Shown in pieces: positions 45,625 to 53,795 of a stretch of 64,000 nt of DNA. The notes under the pieces are model-generated. The model saw only the letters and a list, made by a program, of their open reading frames with translations, was not told the DNA's origin and did no database searches. A program made the translations under genes and the position numbers. Source of the stretch: an uncultured bacterium (GTDB taxonomy: Bacteria > Bacillota > Clostridia > Oscillospirales > Oscillospiraceae); the NCBI GenBank assembly GCA_947383145.1, contig CANDCH010000002.1, forward strand, positions 62,001 to 126,000, read 5' to 3'. Numbering within the stretch: the first letter of the stretch is position 1; every line of letters starts with the position of its first letter.

Positions 45625-46887
45625 TCACACCGCCACCCAGTTGGGGAGCACCTCCTGCCCCCCTCCGTCCCGGTACTGGAGCACCAGCTCCCGCCGCTCC
45701 GAGGTGTAGTCGGGGAGCATGGCCGCCGCCTTGTCGATGGGCAGCAGCAGCGCCCGCTCCCCGGTGGCCGCGTAGCTGCGGAAGCGCAGGGTGAACTGGA
45801 CAATATAGCCGTCCCGCACCCAGAACTCCGCCGCCCAGCCCTCGCTGCCCAGATAGACGGCGCTGCCCTCCAGCAGGTAGCCGAAGCGGACCCGCAGCCC
45901 GTTTTCCATCTCCCTGGCGGACATGAGGTAGAGCCGGGCCTCGCCGCACAGCGCCCCCAGCGTGCCCTCCGCCAGCGTCCGGGCGCCGTCCACCCCGCCG
46001 GCCAGCCCCGGCCCCACGGGGTATTTCTCCCCCTGGGCCGCCCGGTAGGACACTGTTCCGTTGTCGTACACCACCAGGCGGTCTGCCCCGTCGGGATACA
46101 CCTCTCCGCCGGTCACCGGGGCGTGGTCCCGGCCGCTGAAGGCCAGCGCCTCCAGCACCGCCGCGTATCCCTCTCCCGTCAGGGGGAGGGAGGCGGCATA
46201 CCGCTCCCCCGCCTCCTCTCCCTCGGTGACCAGGGTGTAGGGGGACAGCCGGTCCGCCAGCGCCGGACTTTCAAAGGCGAAATAGGCCCCGTTGGGGGCG
46301 GCTCCCTCCGCCACCGGGTCCAGGTGGAGGGTCTGGGTCAGGGCGGTGGCGCTGGAAAAAAACGCCCCGCCGTCCGCCTCCTGCCAGCAAAGGAGGACCT
46401 GATCCCCCTCTCCGGCGCACAGCAGCACCCGCCGGGCGGACCCGTCCAGCGCCCCCTCTCCCGTCCCCTGAAGCCAGCGCTCCAGGGCGGACAGGGGCAC
46501 GTCCCCCAAGAAGTCGAAATAGATTCCCCTGCCCCCCAGCAGCCGCCGCCAGCGGGACTCCTCCAGGGGCTGGGGCCGTCCCGCGGAGGCCAGCGCGTCC
46601 CCCAACAGGGCCCCCAGGGGGGGAAACTGCTCCTCCAGACCGGCCTCGTCGTACTGTACGCCGAAGCGTCCCTCCTCCCCGGTGATGGCCAGCCGGGCGG
46701 GCAGCATGGCCGCCGCGCCCCCCCCCGAGGCGGAGCCCGCTCCGGGGCTCTCCCTGGGGGCCAGCAGCTCCAGCATGCCGCTGTCCCGCACCAGCGGCGT
46801 CATGGACAGCAGGCAGACGGCGGACAGGGTGAGCAGAAGGATGAGGACATCCTTCCCCAGCTCCACCCAGCGGCGCTTATCCCTCAT
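45625..46887 (-). CDS. yycH: YycH-like regulator of the WalRK system
   Basis: 420 aa with one N-terminal membrane helix (about 13-32) and a large extracytoplasmic domain (YTLVTEGEEAG, RLVVYDNGTVSYRAA, GYLLEGSAVYL, VQFTLRFRSY) consistent with YycH. Its ATG overlaps the walK 3' end by 11 bases, implying coupled translation. YycH and YycI jointly modulate WalK through their membrane helices. Like yycI, sequence conservation is limited and context is part of the evidence. Confidence 0.82.
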   Translation of the reverse strand: MRDKRRWVELGKDVLILLLTLSAVCLLSMTPLVRDSGMLELLAPRESPGAGSASGGGAAAMLPARLAITGEEGRFGVQYDEAGLEEQFPPLGALLGDALASAGRPQPLEESRWRRLLGGRGIYFDFLGDVPLSALERWLQGTGEGALDGSARRVLLCAGEGDQVLLCWQEADGGAFFSSATALTQTLHLDPVAEGAAPNGAYFAFESPALADRLSPYTLVTEGEEAGERYAASLPLTGEGYAAVLEALAFSGRDHAPVTGGEVYPDGADRLVVYDNGTVSYRAAQGEKYPVGPGLAGGVDGARTLAEGTLGALCGEARLYLMSAREMENGLRVRFGYLLEGSAVYLGSEGWAAEFWVRDGYIVQFTLRFRSYAATGERALLLPIDKAAAMLPDYTSERRELVLQYRDGGGQEVLPNWVAV

Positions 46888-48349
46888 GTCCGCCCTCCTC
46901 CCCGGGGCCCCAGACGGGCAGCTCCATGCGGATGGTCAGGCCGGGCTCCTCCTTGTCCACCAGATAGAGGCAGCCCTCGTGGCGGAGCATGATCTCCTGG
47001 GCGATGGACAGCCCCAGCCCCGTGCCGCCCGACTGGCGGGAGCGGGCCTTGTCCACCCGGTAGAACCGCTCGAAAATGCGGTCCCGGTCCCCCTTGGGGA
47101 TGCCGATGCCGTTGTCGTCCACCTCCATCCACACCTTCTCTCCCCCCTGCCCGGCGGACAGGACGATGCGCCCCCCGTCGGGGGTGTATTTGATGGCGTT
47201 GGACACGATGTTCATCATCACCTGCATGATCCGCTCCCGGTCCGCCCGCACCTCCGGCAGGCCGTCCGGCAGGCGCAGCTCCACGGTGTGGGCGTGGTTC
47301 TGGGCGTCCATGAGCACCGCCTGATAGGTGTCGTCCACCGCCTTGGCAAAGGGGAACCAGGTGAGCCGGAGCTCGCTGCGCCCGGAGTCGAACCGGGACA
47401 GGGTGAGCAGGTCCTGGAGAATGTGGGCCATACGGTCGGACTCGTTGAGGATCACCCCGAGAAACCGGCTCTCCATCTCCGGGGGCAGCTCCCCCACCCC
47501 GCCGGCCAGAGTCTCGGCATAGCTCTTGATGTTGGTCAGGGGGGTGCGCAGCTCGTGGGACACGTTGGCCACAAAGTCCTTGCGCTGCTGCTCCGCCTTC
47601 TCCAGCTCGGCGATGTTGGTCTCCAGCTGGCCCGCCATGGCGTTGAAGCTCTCGGTGAGCTGGCCGATCTCGTCGCTGGAGGTCACCTCCAGCTTCCGGG
47701 AGAAGTCCCCCCGGGCCACCTCCTCGATGCCGCCGGTGAGGCGCTGGAGGGGGTTGACCATGGTTTTGGCCAGAAGAAAGGACAGAAGCACCGAGATGAT
47801 GAGGCCCAGCCCCAGCGCCTCCACAATCAGGGAGAACATCTCGGCGTTGAGGCTCCGGGCGGTCTCCCGGTTGTCCAGGATATAGACGATATAGGGCTGC
47901 CCGCCCCGGGTGATGGGGATGGCGGCGTCCATATAGTCGGCGGTGACGCTGCTATCGAAGCCCGGCTCCCCAAGCAGGGCCTTGGAGATGTTGGGGGTGA
48001 CGGCCACGCCCCCCTCCGGCTCCGGGGCCGAGCCGCCCAGGCAGCGCCCGGTGGTCCCGTCCAGCACAAAGAAATTCCGGTCCCGCCGGTCCACCCCCAG
48101 GGCGCCGGCGTAGGCGGACAGCACCTCCTCCACCATGGCGCCGCCGTCCTCCTCCTCCGGGGTGGCGGTCTGGAGGTCCCGGATAAAGTCCACGTTTTCC
48201 CGGCCGAAGGCGCCGGCGATCTGTTCATAAAACTCGTTGATATAGTATCCGGTGACCGAGTTCATCAGAAACGCGCCCACCACCACCATCAGCGACACGA
48301 TGAGCAGCACCATGATGAGCACCAGCTTGATATGCAGGCTGCGGCGCAT
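46877..48349 (-). CDS. walK: Sensor histidine kinase WalK (VicK)
   Basis: 490 aa: membrane helix 1 (about 9-31), extracytoplasmic sensor (32-170), helix 2 (about 176-198), HAMP (about 199-250, PLQRLTGGIEEVARGDFSRKLE), HisKA with the phosphorylated His in FVANVSHELRTPLTN, and HATPase with NIVSNAIKYTPDGG, DNGIGIPKGDRDRIFERFYRVD and GGTGLGLSIAQEI. HAMP runs straight into HisKA, so the cytoplasmic PAS domain of B. subtilis WalK is missing. It is separated from walR by a dispersed repeat. Confidence 0.92.
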   Translation of the reverse strand: MRRSLHIKLVLIMVLLIVSLMVVVGAFLMNSVTGYYINEFYEQIAGAFGRENVDFIRDLQTATPEEEDGGAMVEEVLSAYAGALGVDRRDRNFFVLDGTTGRCLGGSAPEPEGGVAVTPNISKALLGEPGFDSSVTADYMDAAIPITRGGQPYIVYILDNRETARSLNAEMFSLIVEALGLGLIISVLLSFLLAKTMVNPLQRLTGGIEEVARGDFSRKLEVTSSDEIGQLTESFNAMAGQLETNIAELEKAEQQRKDFVANVSHELRTPLTNIKSYAETLAGGVGELPPEMESRFLGVILNESDRMAHILQDLLTLSRFDSGRSELRLTWFPFAKAVDDTYQAVLMDAQNHAHTVELRLPDGLPEVRADRERIMQVMMNIVSNAIKYTPDGGRIVLSAGQGGEKVWMEVDDNGIGIPKGDRDRIFERFYRVDKARSRQSGGTGLGLSIAQEIMLRHEGCLYLVDKEEPGLTIRMELPVWGPGEEGGHEG

Positions 48350-48370
48350 GGATTAGCCTCCCCCCTGTGT

Positions 48371-48497
48371 TGTCACGCTTCGCCTGTTCGCGACGCGCGG
48401 CTTCCCGACCACTCGGGCTGGTCTCCGGGCCGCTCTGCGGCCCTGCGCTCACCCTCGCTCCAGTCCATCCGCGCTGCTCACGACGGCTCAGCGCTTC
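48371..48497 (-). repeat. Dispersed intergenic repeat, copy 5
   Basis: Fills the walR-walK gap. Starts with TGTCACGCTTCGCCTGTTCG at 48371, ends with CATCCGCGCTGCTCACGACG at 48467. Its far end overlaps the last codons and stop of walR (48478). Confidence 0.78.
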
Positions 48498-49194
48498 TGC
48501 CGAACGCGTAGCCTAACCCCCGGCGGGTGACGATAAAGCGGGGCTCGGCGGGGTCGTCCTCCAGCTTCTCCCGCAGGCGGCGGATGGCCACGTCCACCGC
48601 CCGCACGTCGCCCACGTAGCCCTCGTAATTCCACACCTGCTCCATCAGCGACTCCCGGCTCACCGCCTGCCCCCGGCTGGAGGCCAGCGTCTTCACCAGC
48701 TCGTACTCCCGCTGGGTCAGGTCCAGGGCCTCCCCGTCCTTGTACACCAGCATGGCGTCCAGGTCCACCTGGACCCGGCCCAGCTCCAGCCGGTTGGCGG
48801 CGCTCTGGGGGGCGGCACGGTAGAGCATCTCCGTCCGGCGGATGTTGCTCTTCACCCGTGCAAGCAGCTCCCGCATGGAGAAGGGCTTGGTGATATAGTC
48901 GTCCGCCCCCAGCTCCAGCCCCAGCACCTTGTCCGTCTCCTCCTCCCGGGCGGTGAGCATGATGATGGGGGTGGCCCGACCCTGCTCCCGCAGGGTGCGG
49001 CACACCTGGAAGCCGTCCATCTTGGGCAGCATCAGGTCCAGCAGGATCAGGTCCGGGTCCTGCTCCAGGGCCAGCCGCAGCCCCGCCGCCCCGTCCAGGG
49101 CCTCCAGGGTGTCATAGCCCTCCCGCCGGAGGTTGAAGGTGAGGATGTCCACGATGTTGCGCTCGTCCTCCACCACCAGGATTTTCTTACCCAT
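48478..49194 (-). CDS. walR: Response regulator WalR (OmpR family)
   Basis: 238 aa: receiver domain (1-120) with DLILLDLMLPKMDGF (phosphoacceptor Asp) and DDYITKPFSMRELLARVKSNIRR, then a winged-helix DNA-binding domain with LTQREYELVKTLASSRGQAVSRESLMEQVWNYEGYVGDVRAVDVAIRRLREKLEDDPAEPRFIVTRRGLGY. The last residues (RSAEPS) are encoded by the dispersed repeat, so the C terminus appears to have been remodelled by its insertion. Essential regulator of cell-wall hydrolases in Firmicutes. Confidence 0.94.
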   Translation of the reverse strand: MGKKILVVEDERNIVDILTFNLRREGYDTLEALDGAAGLRLALEQDPDLILLDLMLPKMDGFQVCRTLREQGRATPIIMLTAREEETDKVLGLELGADDYITKPFSMRELLARVKSNIRRTEMLYRAAPQSAANRLELGRVQVDLDAMLVYKDGEALDLTQREYELVKTLASSRGQAVSRESLMEQVWNYEGYVGDVRAVDVAIRRLREKLEDDPAEPRFIVTRRGLGYAFGRSAEPS

Positions 49195-49735
49195 CGGCTT
49201 CCTCCCGCATCAGCTTGTCCGCCCGGAACAGGGCGGCCACCGTCTTGGCGTCGTTGATCCGCCCGTCCGCCGCCTGGGCCAGGGCCTCCGCGAAGGGCAG
49301 CTTGAAGGGCTCCAGGTACTCGTCCTGGTCCAGGTGCCGCGCCCCGAAGGTGAGCTCGCGGGCCAGGTACAGGTAGAGCATCTCGTCGGTGTACCCCACG
49401 CTGGGCATGATGTAGCCCAGGGGGTCCCACCGGCCCGCCTCCGCGCCGATCTCCTCCTTCAGCTCCCGGCGGATGGCGTCGAAGGGGTCCTCCCCCGGCT
49501 CCAGCTTGCCCGCGGGGATCTCGGTGACCACCTTGTGGTAGGGGTAGCGGAACTGCCGCTCCAGATAGACGTTTCCCTCCCCGTCCAGGGCCGCCACCGC
49601 CGCCCCGCCGGGGTGGTGGACGAACTCCCGGACGGAGGTCCCCCCGCCGCTCAGCGCGATCTCGTCCCGGTAGACCTTCAGCAGCCGTCCGTCGAACACC
49701 TGCTGGCTGGCCAGCGTCGTTTCCATCAACTCCAT
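49187..49735 (-). CDS. NUDIX hydrolase, ADP-ribose pyrophosphatase type
   Basis: 182 aa. The Nudix box GKLEPGEDPFDAIRRELKEEIG is complete, and REFVHHPGGAAVAAL plus YMPSVGYTDE-like sequence fit the ADP-ribose pyrophosphatase (NudF) subgroup. GGGAGGT precedes the ATG. Its 3' end overlaps the walR start by eight bases, so it heads the Wal operon and is translationally coupled to it, an unusual partner for walR. Confidence 0.88.
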   Translation of the reverse strand: MELMETTLASQQVFDGRLLKVYRDEIALSGGGTSVREFVHHPGGAAVAALDGEGNVYLERQFRYPYHKVVTEIPAGKLEPGEDPFDAIRRELKEEIGAEAGRWDPLGYIMPSVGYTDEMLYLYLARELTFGARHLDQDEYLEPFKLPFAEALAQAADGRINDAKTVAALFRADKLMREEADG

Positions 49736-49892
49736 GGTCAGATACCTCCCGGCATATCATTTTTTTGTCAGCTTCCCTATTTTACCACACCCCGCCGGAA
49801 ATAGAAAGGTGAAAGTCAGATTTTCCCGGGGAATTGAGGGATTGCTATTTGGGGCGGAATCCTCTATAATATCTCCGGAAGAGGTGATTTCC

Positions 49893-51086
49893 ATGAATAT
49901 CAACGGCGTGCTCGCCGCCCTGCGGGGGGTGACGGCCTACAAGGACATCCTGGACAGGCCGGTGATGGAGGCGGCCCTGCGGCTGCTCACCAGCGCCGCC
50001 CACGGGGACGGCCTGGGCGGGCTGGAGGCGTACACCGACCTGTTTTACCGCCTTCGGGTGGAGGGCCGGCCGGGGCTGGGCCACTGGCTGGGGGACGCCC
50101 TGCGGTGGTCGGAGGGGCCCTACCCCCTGCTGGCGGGGCGGGGCGGGCTGGACCCGGCCCTGGAGCAGGCCGCCAGGCTGGACGTGTCCGCCTTTGAGCT
50201 GCTGGCCAGCGTGGACTGCGACAAATGGCTGGCCCACCTGTCCCGCCTGCTGGACAGCGGCTATCAGGGGGTGCTCACCTCCCTGCCCCGGTGGCAGCGG
50301 GGGGTGCCCTTCTCCTTCGACCAGCTCACCGCCGCCTACCGGGCGGAGGGCGCGGGGCGGTTCGCCCGCCACCGGGCCTTCGTGTGGGAGAACGGGACGC
50401 TCATCCCCGTGGAACACCCGGACTGTCCCTCCTCGGAGCAGCTGCTGGGCTATGAGGAGCAGCGGGCGGAGGTGGAGCGCAACACCCGGGCCCTGGTGGA
50501 GGGGAGGTACGTGAACAACGTCCTTCTCTATGGGGAGAGCGGCGCCGGCAAGTCGGCCACGGTGAAGCACCTGCTCACCCTTCCGGGCATGGGGGAGCTG
50601 CGGCTCATCGAGGCGGACAAGGAGAACCTGAGCGGCCTGCCCGCCCTCATCCGGGAGCTGGACGGGCGGCGGCAGAAGTTCATCGTGTTCATCGACGACC
50701 TCACCTTCGACCGGGACGACCCGACGTACTCCGTACTTAAGACCATTCTGGAGGGGGGCGTGGAGCGCCGGCCCCAGAACGTGGCCGTCTACGCCACCTC
50801 CAACCGCCGCCACCTGGTGCGCCAGACCATCTCCGAGCGGGCGGGGGACGAGATGGACCGCTCCGAGACCATCCGGGAAAAGACCTCCCTGGCCGACCGT
50901 TTCGGCGTCCGGGTGCTGTTCCAGGGACTGAACAAAACCGAGTTCCTGGCCCTGGTGGACATGCTGGCGGACCGGAATGGGGTGACGCTGGACCGGGAGG
51001 AGCTCCACCGGCAGGCCGTGGCCTGGGAGCGGTTCCACGGGGCCCAGACCCCGCGCACGGCCTTGCAATTCATCCTGTCGCTGTAA
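49893..51086 (+). CDS. DUF815-type AAA+ ATPase
   Basis: 397 aa from ATG 49893 (GAAGAGGTG upstream). The N-terminal half (1-205) is helical and not assigned. The ATPase core has NNVLLYGESGAGKSATVKHLL (Walker A), KFIVFIDDLTFDRDD (Walker B), VAVYATSNRRHLV (sensor 1) and LADRFGVRVLFQGLNKTEFL. This order and the YEEQRAEVERNTRALVEGRYVNN block define DUF815 proteins, whose function is unknown. It is divergent from the NUDIX-walR operon. Confidence 0.85.
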   Translation: MNINGVLAALRGVTAYKDILDRPVMEAALRLLTSAAHGDGLGGLEAYTDLFYRLRVEGRPGLGHWLGDALRWSEGPYPLLAGRGGLDPALEQAARLDVSAFELLASVDCDKWLAHLSRLLDSGYQGVLTSLPRWQRGVPFSFDQLTAAYRAEGAGRFARHRAFVWENGTLIPVEHPDCPSSEQLLGYEEQRAEVERNTRALVEGRYVNNVLLYGESGAGKSATVKHLLTLPGMGELRLIEADKENLSGLPALIRELDGRRQKFIVFIDDLTFDRDDPTYSVLKTILEGGVERRPQNVAVYATSNRRHLVRQTISERAGDEMDRSETIREKTSLADRFGVRVLFQGLNKTEFLALVDMLADRNGVTLDREELHRQAVAWERFHGAQTPRTALQFILSL

Positions 51087-51126
51087 AGCGTGGAAAATAG
51101 AATCAAATTATAAGGAGATGTGTTTT

Positions 51127-51165
51127 ATGAAGAAGCTGCATTATACGACGGTGACTGTGCGCTGA
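51127..51165 (+). CDS. 12-codon leader ORF
   Basis: A strong ribosome binding site (AAGGAGATG, seven bases upstream) precedes ATG and the peptide MKKLHYTTVTVR, ending in TGA two bases before a 10-bp hairpin. The arrangement short ORF, stem-loop, real gene resembles translation-attenuation leaders. Too short to prove by sequence alone. Confidence 0.5.
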   Translation: MKKLHYTTVTVR

Positions 51166-51167
51166 CC

Positions 51168-51205
51168 GGGAGGTTTGCGTCACATTTCACCCGATCAAAC
51201 CTCCC
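51168..51205 (+). promoter_or_regulatory. Hairpin between leader ORF and RNHCP gene
   Basis: GGGAGGTTTG (51168-51177) pairs perfectly with CAAACCTCCC (51196-51205). The left arm contains an anti-Shine-Dalgarno-like GGGAGG. No T-run follows, so attenuation of translation or mRNA stability is more likely than termination. Confidence 0.55.
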
Positions 51206-51244
51206 AAAAGGACATGACAAATGACTTTTAGGAGGAACAATCCC

Positions 51245-51646
51245 TTGAATCGAGAAAACAAGCGAAAGCAGTACGAAAAAGGCTATTACAAAACGCACCC
51301 ATGCCATGACGCCTTCACCTGCCGGACCTGCGGATGGCTGGCGGGTCCCCAGGGGGCGGGGAGCGCCCACCGCAACCACTGCCCCAACTGTCTTTCCAGC
51401 CTTCACGTAGACGTGGAGCCCGGCGACCGGGCCTCTGACTGCGGCGGCGTCATGGAGCCCATCGCGGTGTGGGTGCGCAAGGGCGGCGAGTGGGCGGTAA
51501 TCCACCGCTGCCGCCGGTGCGGCGCGCTGTCGTCCAACCGGGTGGCGGCGGACGACAATCCCAGGAAGCTGTTGTCCATCGCCATGCGGCCTGTGGCCTT
51601 CCCGCCCTTCCCCATCGAGCGCATGGAGGAGCTGGCGGGAGATTGA
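51245..51646 (+). CDS. RNHCP-domain zinc-ribbon protein
   Basis: 133 aa from TTG 51245, ten bases after AGGAGG; an ATG at 51221 (141 aa) is an alternative start. Two Cys pairs form a zinc ribbon-like fold: FTCRTCGW and the family signature HRNHCPNCLSSLHVD, followed by CGGVMEP and HRCRRCGALSSNR. The RNHCP family is named after this signature and has no established function; the fold suggests RNA or ribosome binding. A leader ORF and hairpin precede it and a strong terminator follows. Confidence 0.85.
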   Translation: MNRENKRKQYEKGYYKTHPCHDAFTCRTCGWLAGPQGAGSAHRNHCPNCLSSLHVDVEPGDRASDCGGVMEPIAVWVRKGGEWAVIHRCRRCGALSSNRVAADDNPRKLLSIAMRPVAFPPFPIERMEELAGD

Positions 51647-51663
51647 CCGGGCGCGGCTGAGCG

Positions 51664-51700
51664 CGGCGCGGGATGCCAGAGATCCCGCGCCGCCTTTTTT
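51664..51700 (+). terminator. Terminator after the RNHCP gene
   Basis: Stem CGGCGCGGGAT / ATCCCGCGCCG with a short loop, then TTTTTT, about 20 bases past the stop. Confidence 0.88.
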
Positions 51701-51715
51701 GCGCGTTCTGGACGG

Positions 51716-51777
51716 CCGCCACCGCCGGTGGCGGTATTTCCAGGAAAAGCTGGTGGACCGCCACCGCCGTTCGCGGT
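51716..51777. promoter_or_regulatory. Pair of imperfect palindromes upstream of the XRE gene
   Basis: CCGCCACC-GCC-GGTGGCGG at 51716-51734 and a related ACCGC...GCGGT element at 51757-51777. The 12-base core CCGCCACCGCCG recurs at 51716 and 51758, exactly 42 bases apart, about four helical turns. Likely autoregulatory operators. Confidence 0.5.
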
Positions 51778-51805
51778 AAAATGACACAGAAAGGAGGCCG
51801 GTATC

Positions 51806-52333
51806 ATGACGTTTGGAGGAAGGCTGCATCAGGTGAGAAAGGCCGCGGGGCTGTCCCAGGAGCAGCTGGGGGACCTGGTGGGAATGTCCCGTCAGGCGGT
51901 GTCCAAGTGGGAGACGGATCAGGCCGCGCCGGATGTTGAGACGCTGGCCCGGCTGTGCGGGGCGCTGGGGGTGTCCGCAGACGCCCTGCTTGGCCGGGAG
52001 GCCCCGGCGCGGGAAAAAGCGGGGAGCGCCAGCCTGGAGGACTGCGTGAGGCGCAACGCCGCCAAGCGGTGCTTCACCGCCGGGTGGATCACCGTCCTGG
52101 CAGGGGTGGCGCTTCTGGTGGCGGAGCTGTTTTCCCTGATCGCGATCCAGTTCGCCGACGCGCAGGTGCACCAAAGCTGGCGCACCAACGCCCTGGACTA
52201 TGCGCAGGACGGACCCATGCCCCTGATTTTCGGCGTCACCATCGCCGTCATCGCGGCGGGGGCGCTCCTGGCGGCGGGCGGCCTGCTGGCCATGGGCGGG
52301 AAGCGGCCCATGAAAAACCGTAAAAGGCCCTGA
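51806..52333 (+). CDS. XRE-family regulator with two membrane helices
   Basis: 175 aa. N-terminal XRE HTH: RLHQVRKAAGLSQEQLGDLVGMSRQAVSKWETDQAAPDVETLARLCGALGVSADALLG (about 6-63). The C-terminal half has two membrane segments (about 92-114 and 139-163), a layout common in Clostridia for membrane-linked HTH proteins. AAAGGAGG precedes the ATG. Two palindromic repeats stand upstream. Target genes are not evident. Confidence 0.85.
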   Translation: MTFGGRLHQVRKAAGLSQEQLGDLVGMSRQAVSKWETDQAAPDVETLARLCGALGVSADALLGREAPAREKAGSASLEDCVRRNAAKRCFTAGWITVLAGVALLVAELFSLIAIQFADAQVHQSWRTNALDYAQDGPMPLIFGVTIAVIAAGALLAAGGLLAMGGKRPMKNRKRP

Positions 52334-52336
52334 TAC

Positions 52337-52371
52337 AGGAGGCCCCCGGCGTACGCCGGGGGCCTCCTTTT
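52337..52371. terminator. Bidirectional terminator between XRE and ttcA-like genes
   Basis: A perfect 32-base palindrome (16-bp arms from 52337 to 52368) followed by TTTT on the plus strand. The ttcA-like stop codon overlaps its right edge. Confidence 0.88.
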
Positions 52372-53129
52372 CACCCGTCCTCCCGGTAATCGGCCCCGTA
52401 CCGCTTGATGCCGTGCTCCAGCGGCCCCCACTGGGGCAGAGGCAGGCGCTGCATGGCCCCGAACACGTAATCCTTCAGCTTGGGGTAGTCCCGGGACAGG
52501 CGGGCCACCAGCTCCTTCACCTCCTGCCGCCGGGTGTTCCCGTCGGCGGGGCAGGGGTTGGGGACCACGGGCAGATGATACCGGGCGGCGGCGTTGCGCA
52601 GAACGCCCTCCCCGCAGTACAACAGGGGGCGGATCTGGGTGATGCCCGTGCGGTCCAGGTAGGTCACCGGCTGGAAGCAGGACAGCCGCCCCTCGTAGAA
52701 CAGGGAGAGGAAGAAGGTCTCCACCGCGTCGTCAAAGTGGTGGCCCAGGGCCACCTTGGAGATGCCCAGCTCCTTCAGGGCGTTGTGCATGGCGCCCCGC
52801 CGCATTTTCGCGCACATGGAGCAGGGGTTTTTCTCCCGGCGCACATCAAAGATAATGCGAAAAATCTCCGTTTGGACCAGGTGGTACTCCACCCCCAGCT
52901 CCCCGCAAAGCGCCGCCACCGGGGAGAAATCCATCCCCTCCGCCCCGGGGTGCACCGTGACGGCGTGGAGCTGGAAGGGCAGCGGGTAAAACTCCCGCAG
53001 CTTCGCCATGGCGTACAGAAGCGCCAGCGAGTCCTTCCCGCCGGACACTCCCACGGCAATTTTATCTCCCGCCGAAATCATCCCGTAGTCCTCCACGCAC
53101 CGGCGCATATGAGACAGGATCAGCCGCAT
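52371..53129 (-). CDS. TtcA/TilS-type tRNA thiolation ATP pyrophosphatase
   Basis: 252 aa. PP-loop motif GVSGGKDSLALLYAM (about 28-42), the CSMCAKMRRG CxxC pair, ALGHHFDDAVETFFLSLFYEG, and a later NPCPAD cysteine. This is the TtcA layout, in which a [4Fe-4S] cluster supports 2-thiocytidine formation in tRNA. Firmicutes have several related proteins, so the precise tRNA position is uncertain. Confidence 0.82.
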   Translation of the reverse strand: MRLILSHMRRCVEDYGMISAGDKIAVGVSGGKDSLALLYAMAKLREFYPLPFQLHAVTVHPGAEGMDFSPVAALCGELGVEYHLVQTEIFRIIFDVRREKNPCSMCAKMRRGAMHNALKELGISKVALGHHFDDAVETFFLSLFYEGRLSCFQPVTYLDRTGITQIRPLLYCGEGVLRNAAARYHLPVVPNPCPADGNTRRQEVKELVARLSRDYPKLKDYVFGAMQRLPLPQWGPLEHGIKRYGADYREDG

Positions 53130-53245
53130 TGCCGCCGCCCCCTTTCAAAACCAAAATATCAAAACGAGTATTCGTTCGTTTAACGGCAATTAAGCGAGTT
53201 TAATCGAGCATATCAAAAATATTTTAGAAAAAATCGAGTTTCCCG

Positions 53246-53274
53246 TTGACATGGCCGCTTTTCCGCATTATAAT
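53246..53274 (+). promoter_or_regulatory. Consensus promoter of rplM-rpsI
   Basis: TTGACA (53246-53251), 17-base spacer, TATAAT (53269-53274): a full sigma-A consensus, as expected for a ribosomal protein operon. AT-rich sequence upstream (53160-53240) could be an UP element. Confidence 0.92.
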
Positions 53275-53279
53275 ACACC

Positions 53280-53340
53280 ATGCTTCCCGCTGTAAAGGGG
53301 AGGCATTCCCATGCTTCATACAAATTTGAGATAAATGGAG
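53280..53340 (+). ncRNA. L13-type ribosomal protein leader (candidate)
   Basis: From the predicted transcript start, ATGCTTCCC (53280-53288) pairs with GGGAGGCAT (53298-53306, one G-U), and a second ATGCTTCAT follows, allowing alternative pairing. Firmicute rplM operons often carry an L13 leader where L13 represses its own synthesis. Position and size fit; identity needs a covariance-model search. Confidence 0.55.
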
Positions 53341-53349
53341 GAAACCAGA

Positions 53350-53781
53350 ATGTCCACCTTTATGGCAAACAAGGCCAACATTCAGCGCAAGTGGTACGTG
53401 CTGGACGCCGCCGGCAAGCCGCTGGGCAAGACCGCCGTCGCCGCCGCCACCATCCTGCGGGGCAAGCATAAGCCCGAGTACACCCCCCACGCCGACTGCG
53501 GCGATTTCGTCATCGTGGTCAACGCCGAGAAGGCGGTGCTCACCGGCAAGAAGCTGGAGCAGAAGTACTACCGCACCCACTCCGGCTGGGTGGGCGGCCT
53601 GAAGGAGACCAAGTACCGCCTGCTGATGCAGCAAAAGCCCGAGCTGGCCGTGCGGCTGGCCGTGCGGGGAATGCTGCCCCGGAATATCGTCACCAAGGAC
53701 TCTCTCACCCGGCTGAAGGTCTACCGCGGCGCGGAGCATCCCCACGCCGCCCAGAAGCCCGAGACCTGGACCGTGGAATAA
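53350..53781 (+). CDS. rplM: 50S ribosomal protein L13
   Basis: 143 aa. Recognisable throughout: [60 protein letters not shown] and [12 protein letters not shown] 53350 follows TGGAGG; an ATG at 53335 precedes it in frame but overlaps that ribosome binding site. It binds 23S rRNA early in 50S assembly and is cotranscribed with rpsI. Confidence 0.98.
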   Translation: MSTFMANKANIQRKWYVLDAAGKPLGKTAVAAATILRGKHKPEYTPHADCGDFVIVVNAEKAVLTGKKLEQKYYRTHSGWVGGLKETKYRLLMQQKPELAVRLAVRGMLPRNIVTKDSLTRLKVYRGAEHPHAAQKPETWTVE

Positions 53782-53795
53782 GGAGGTAACGGATC

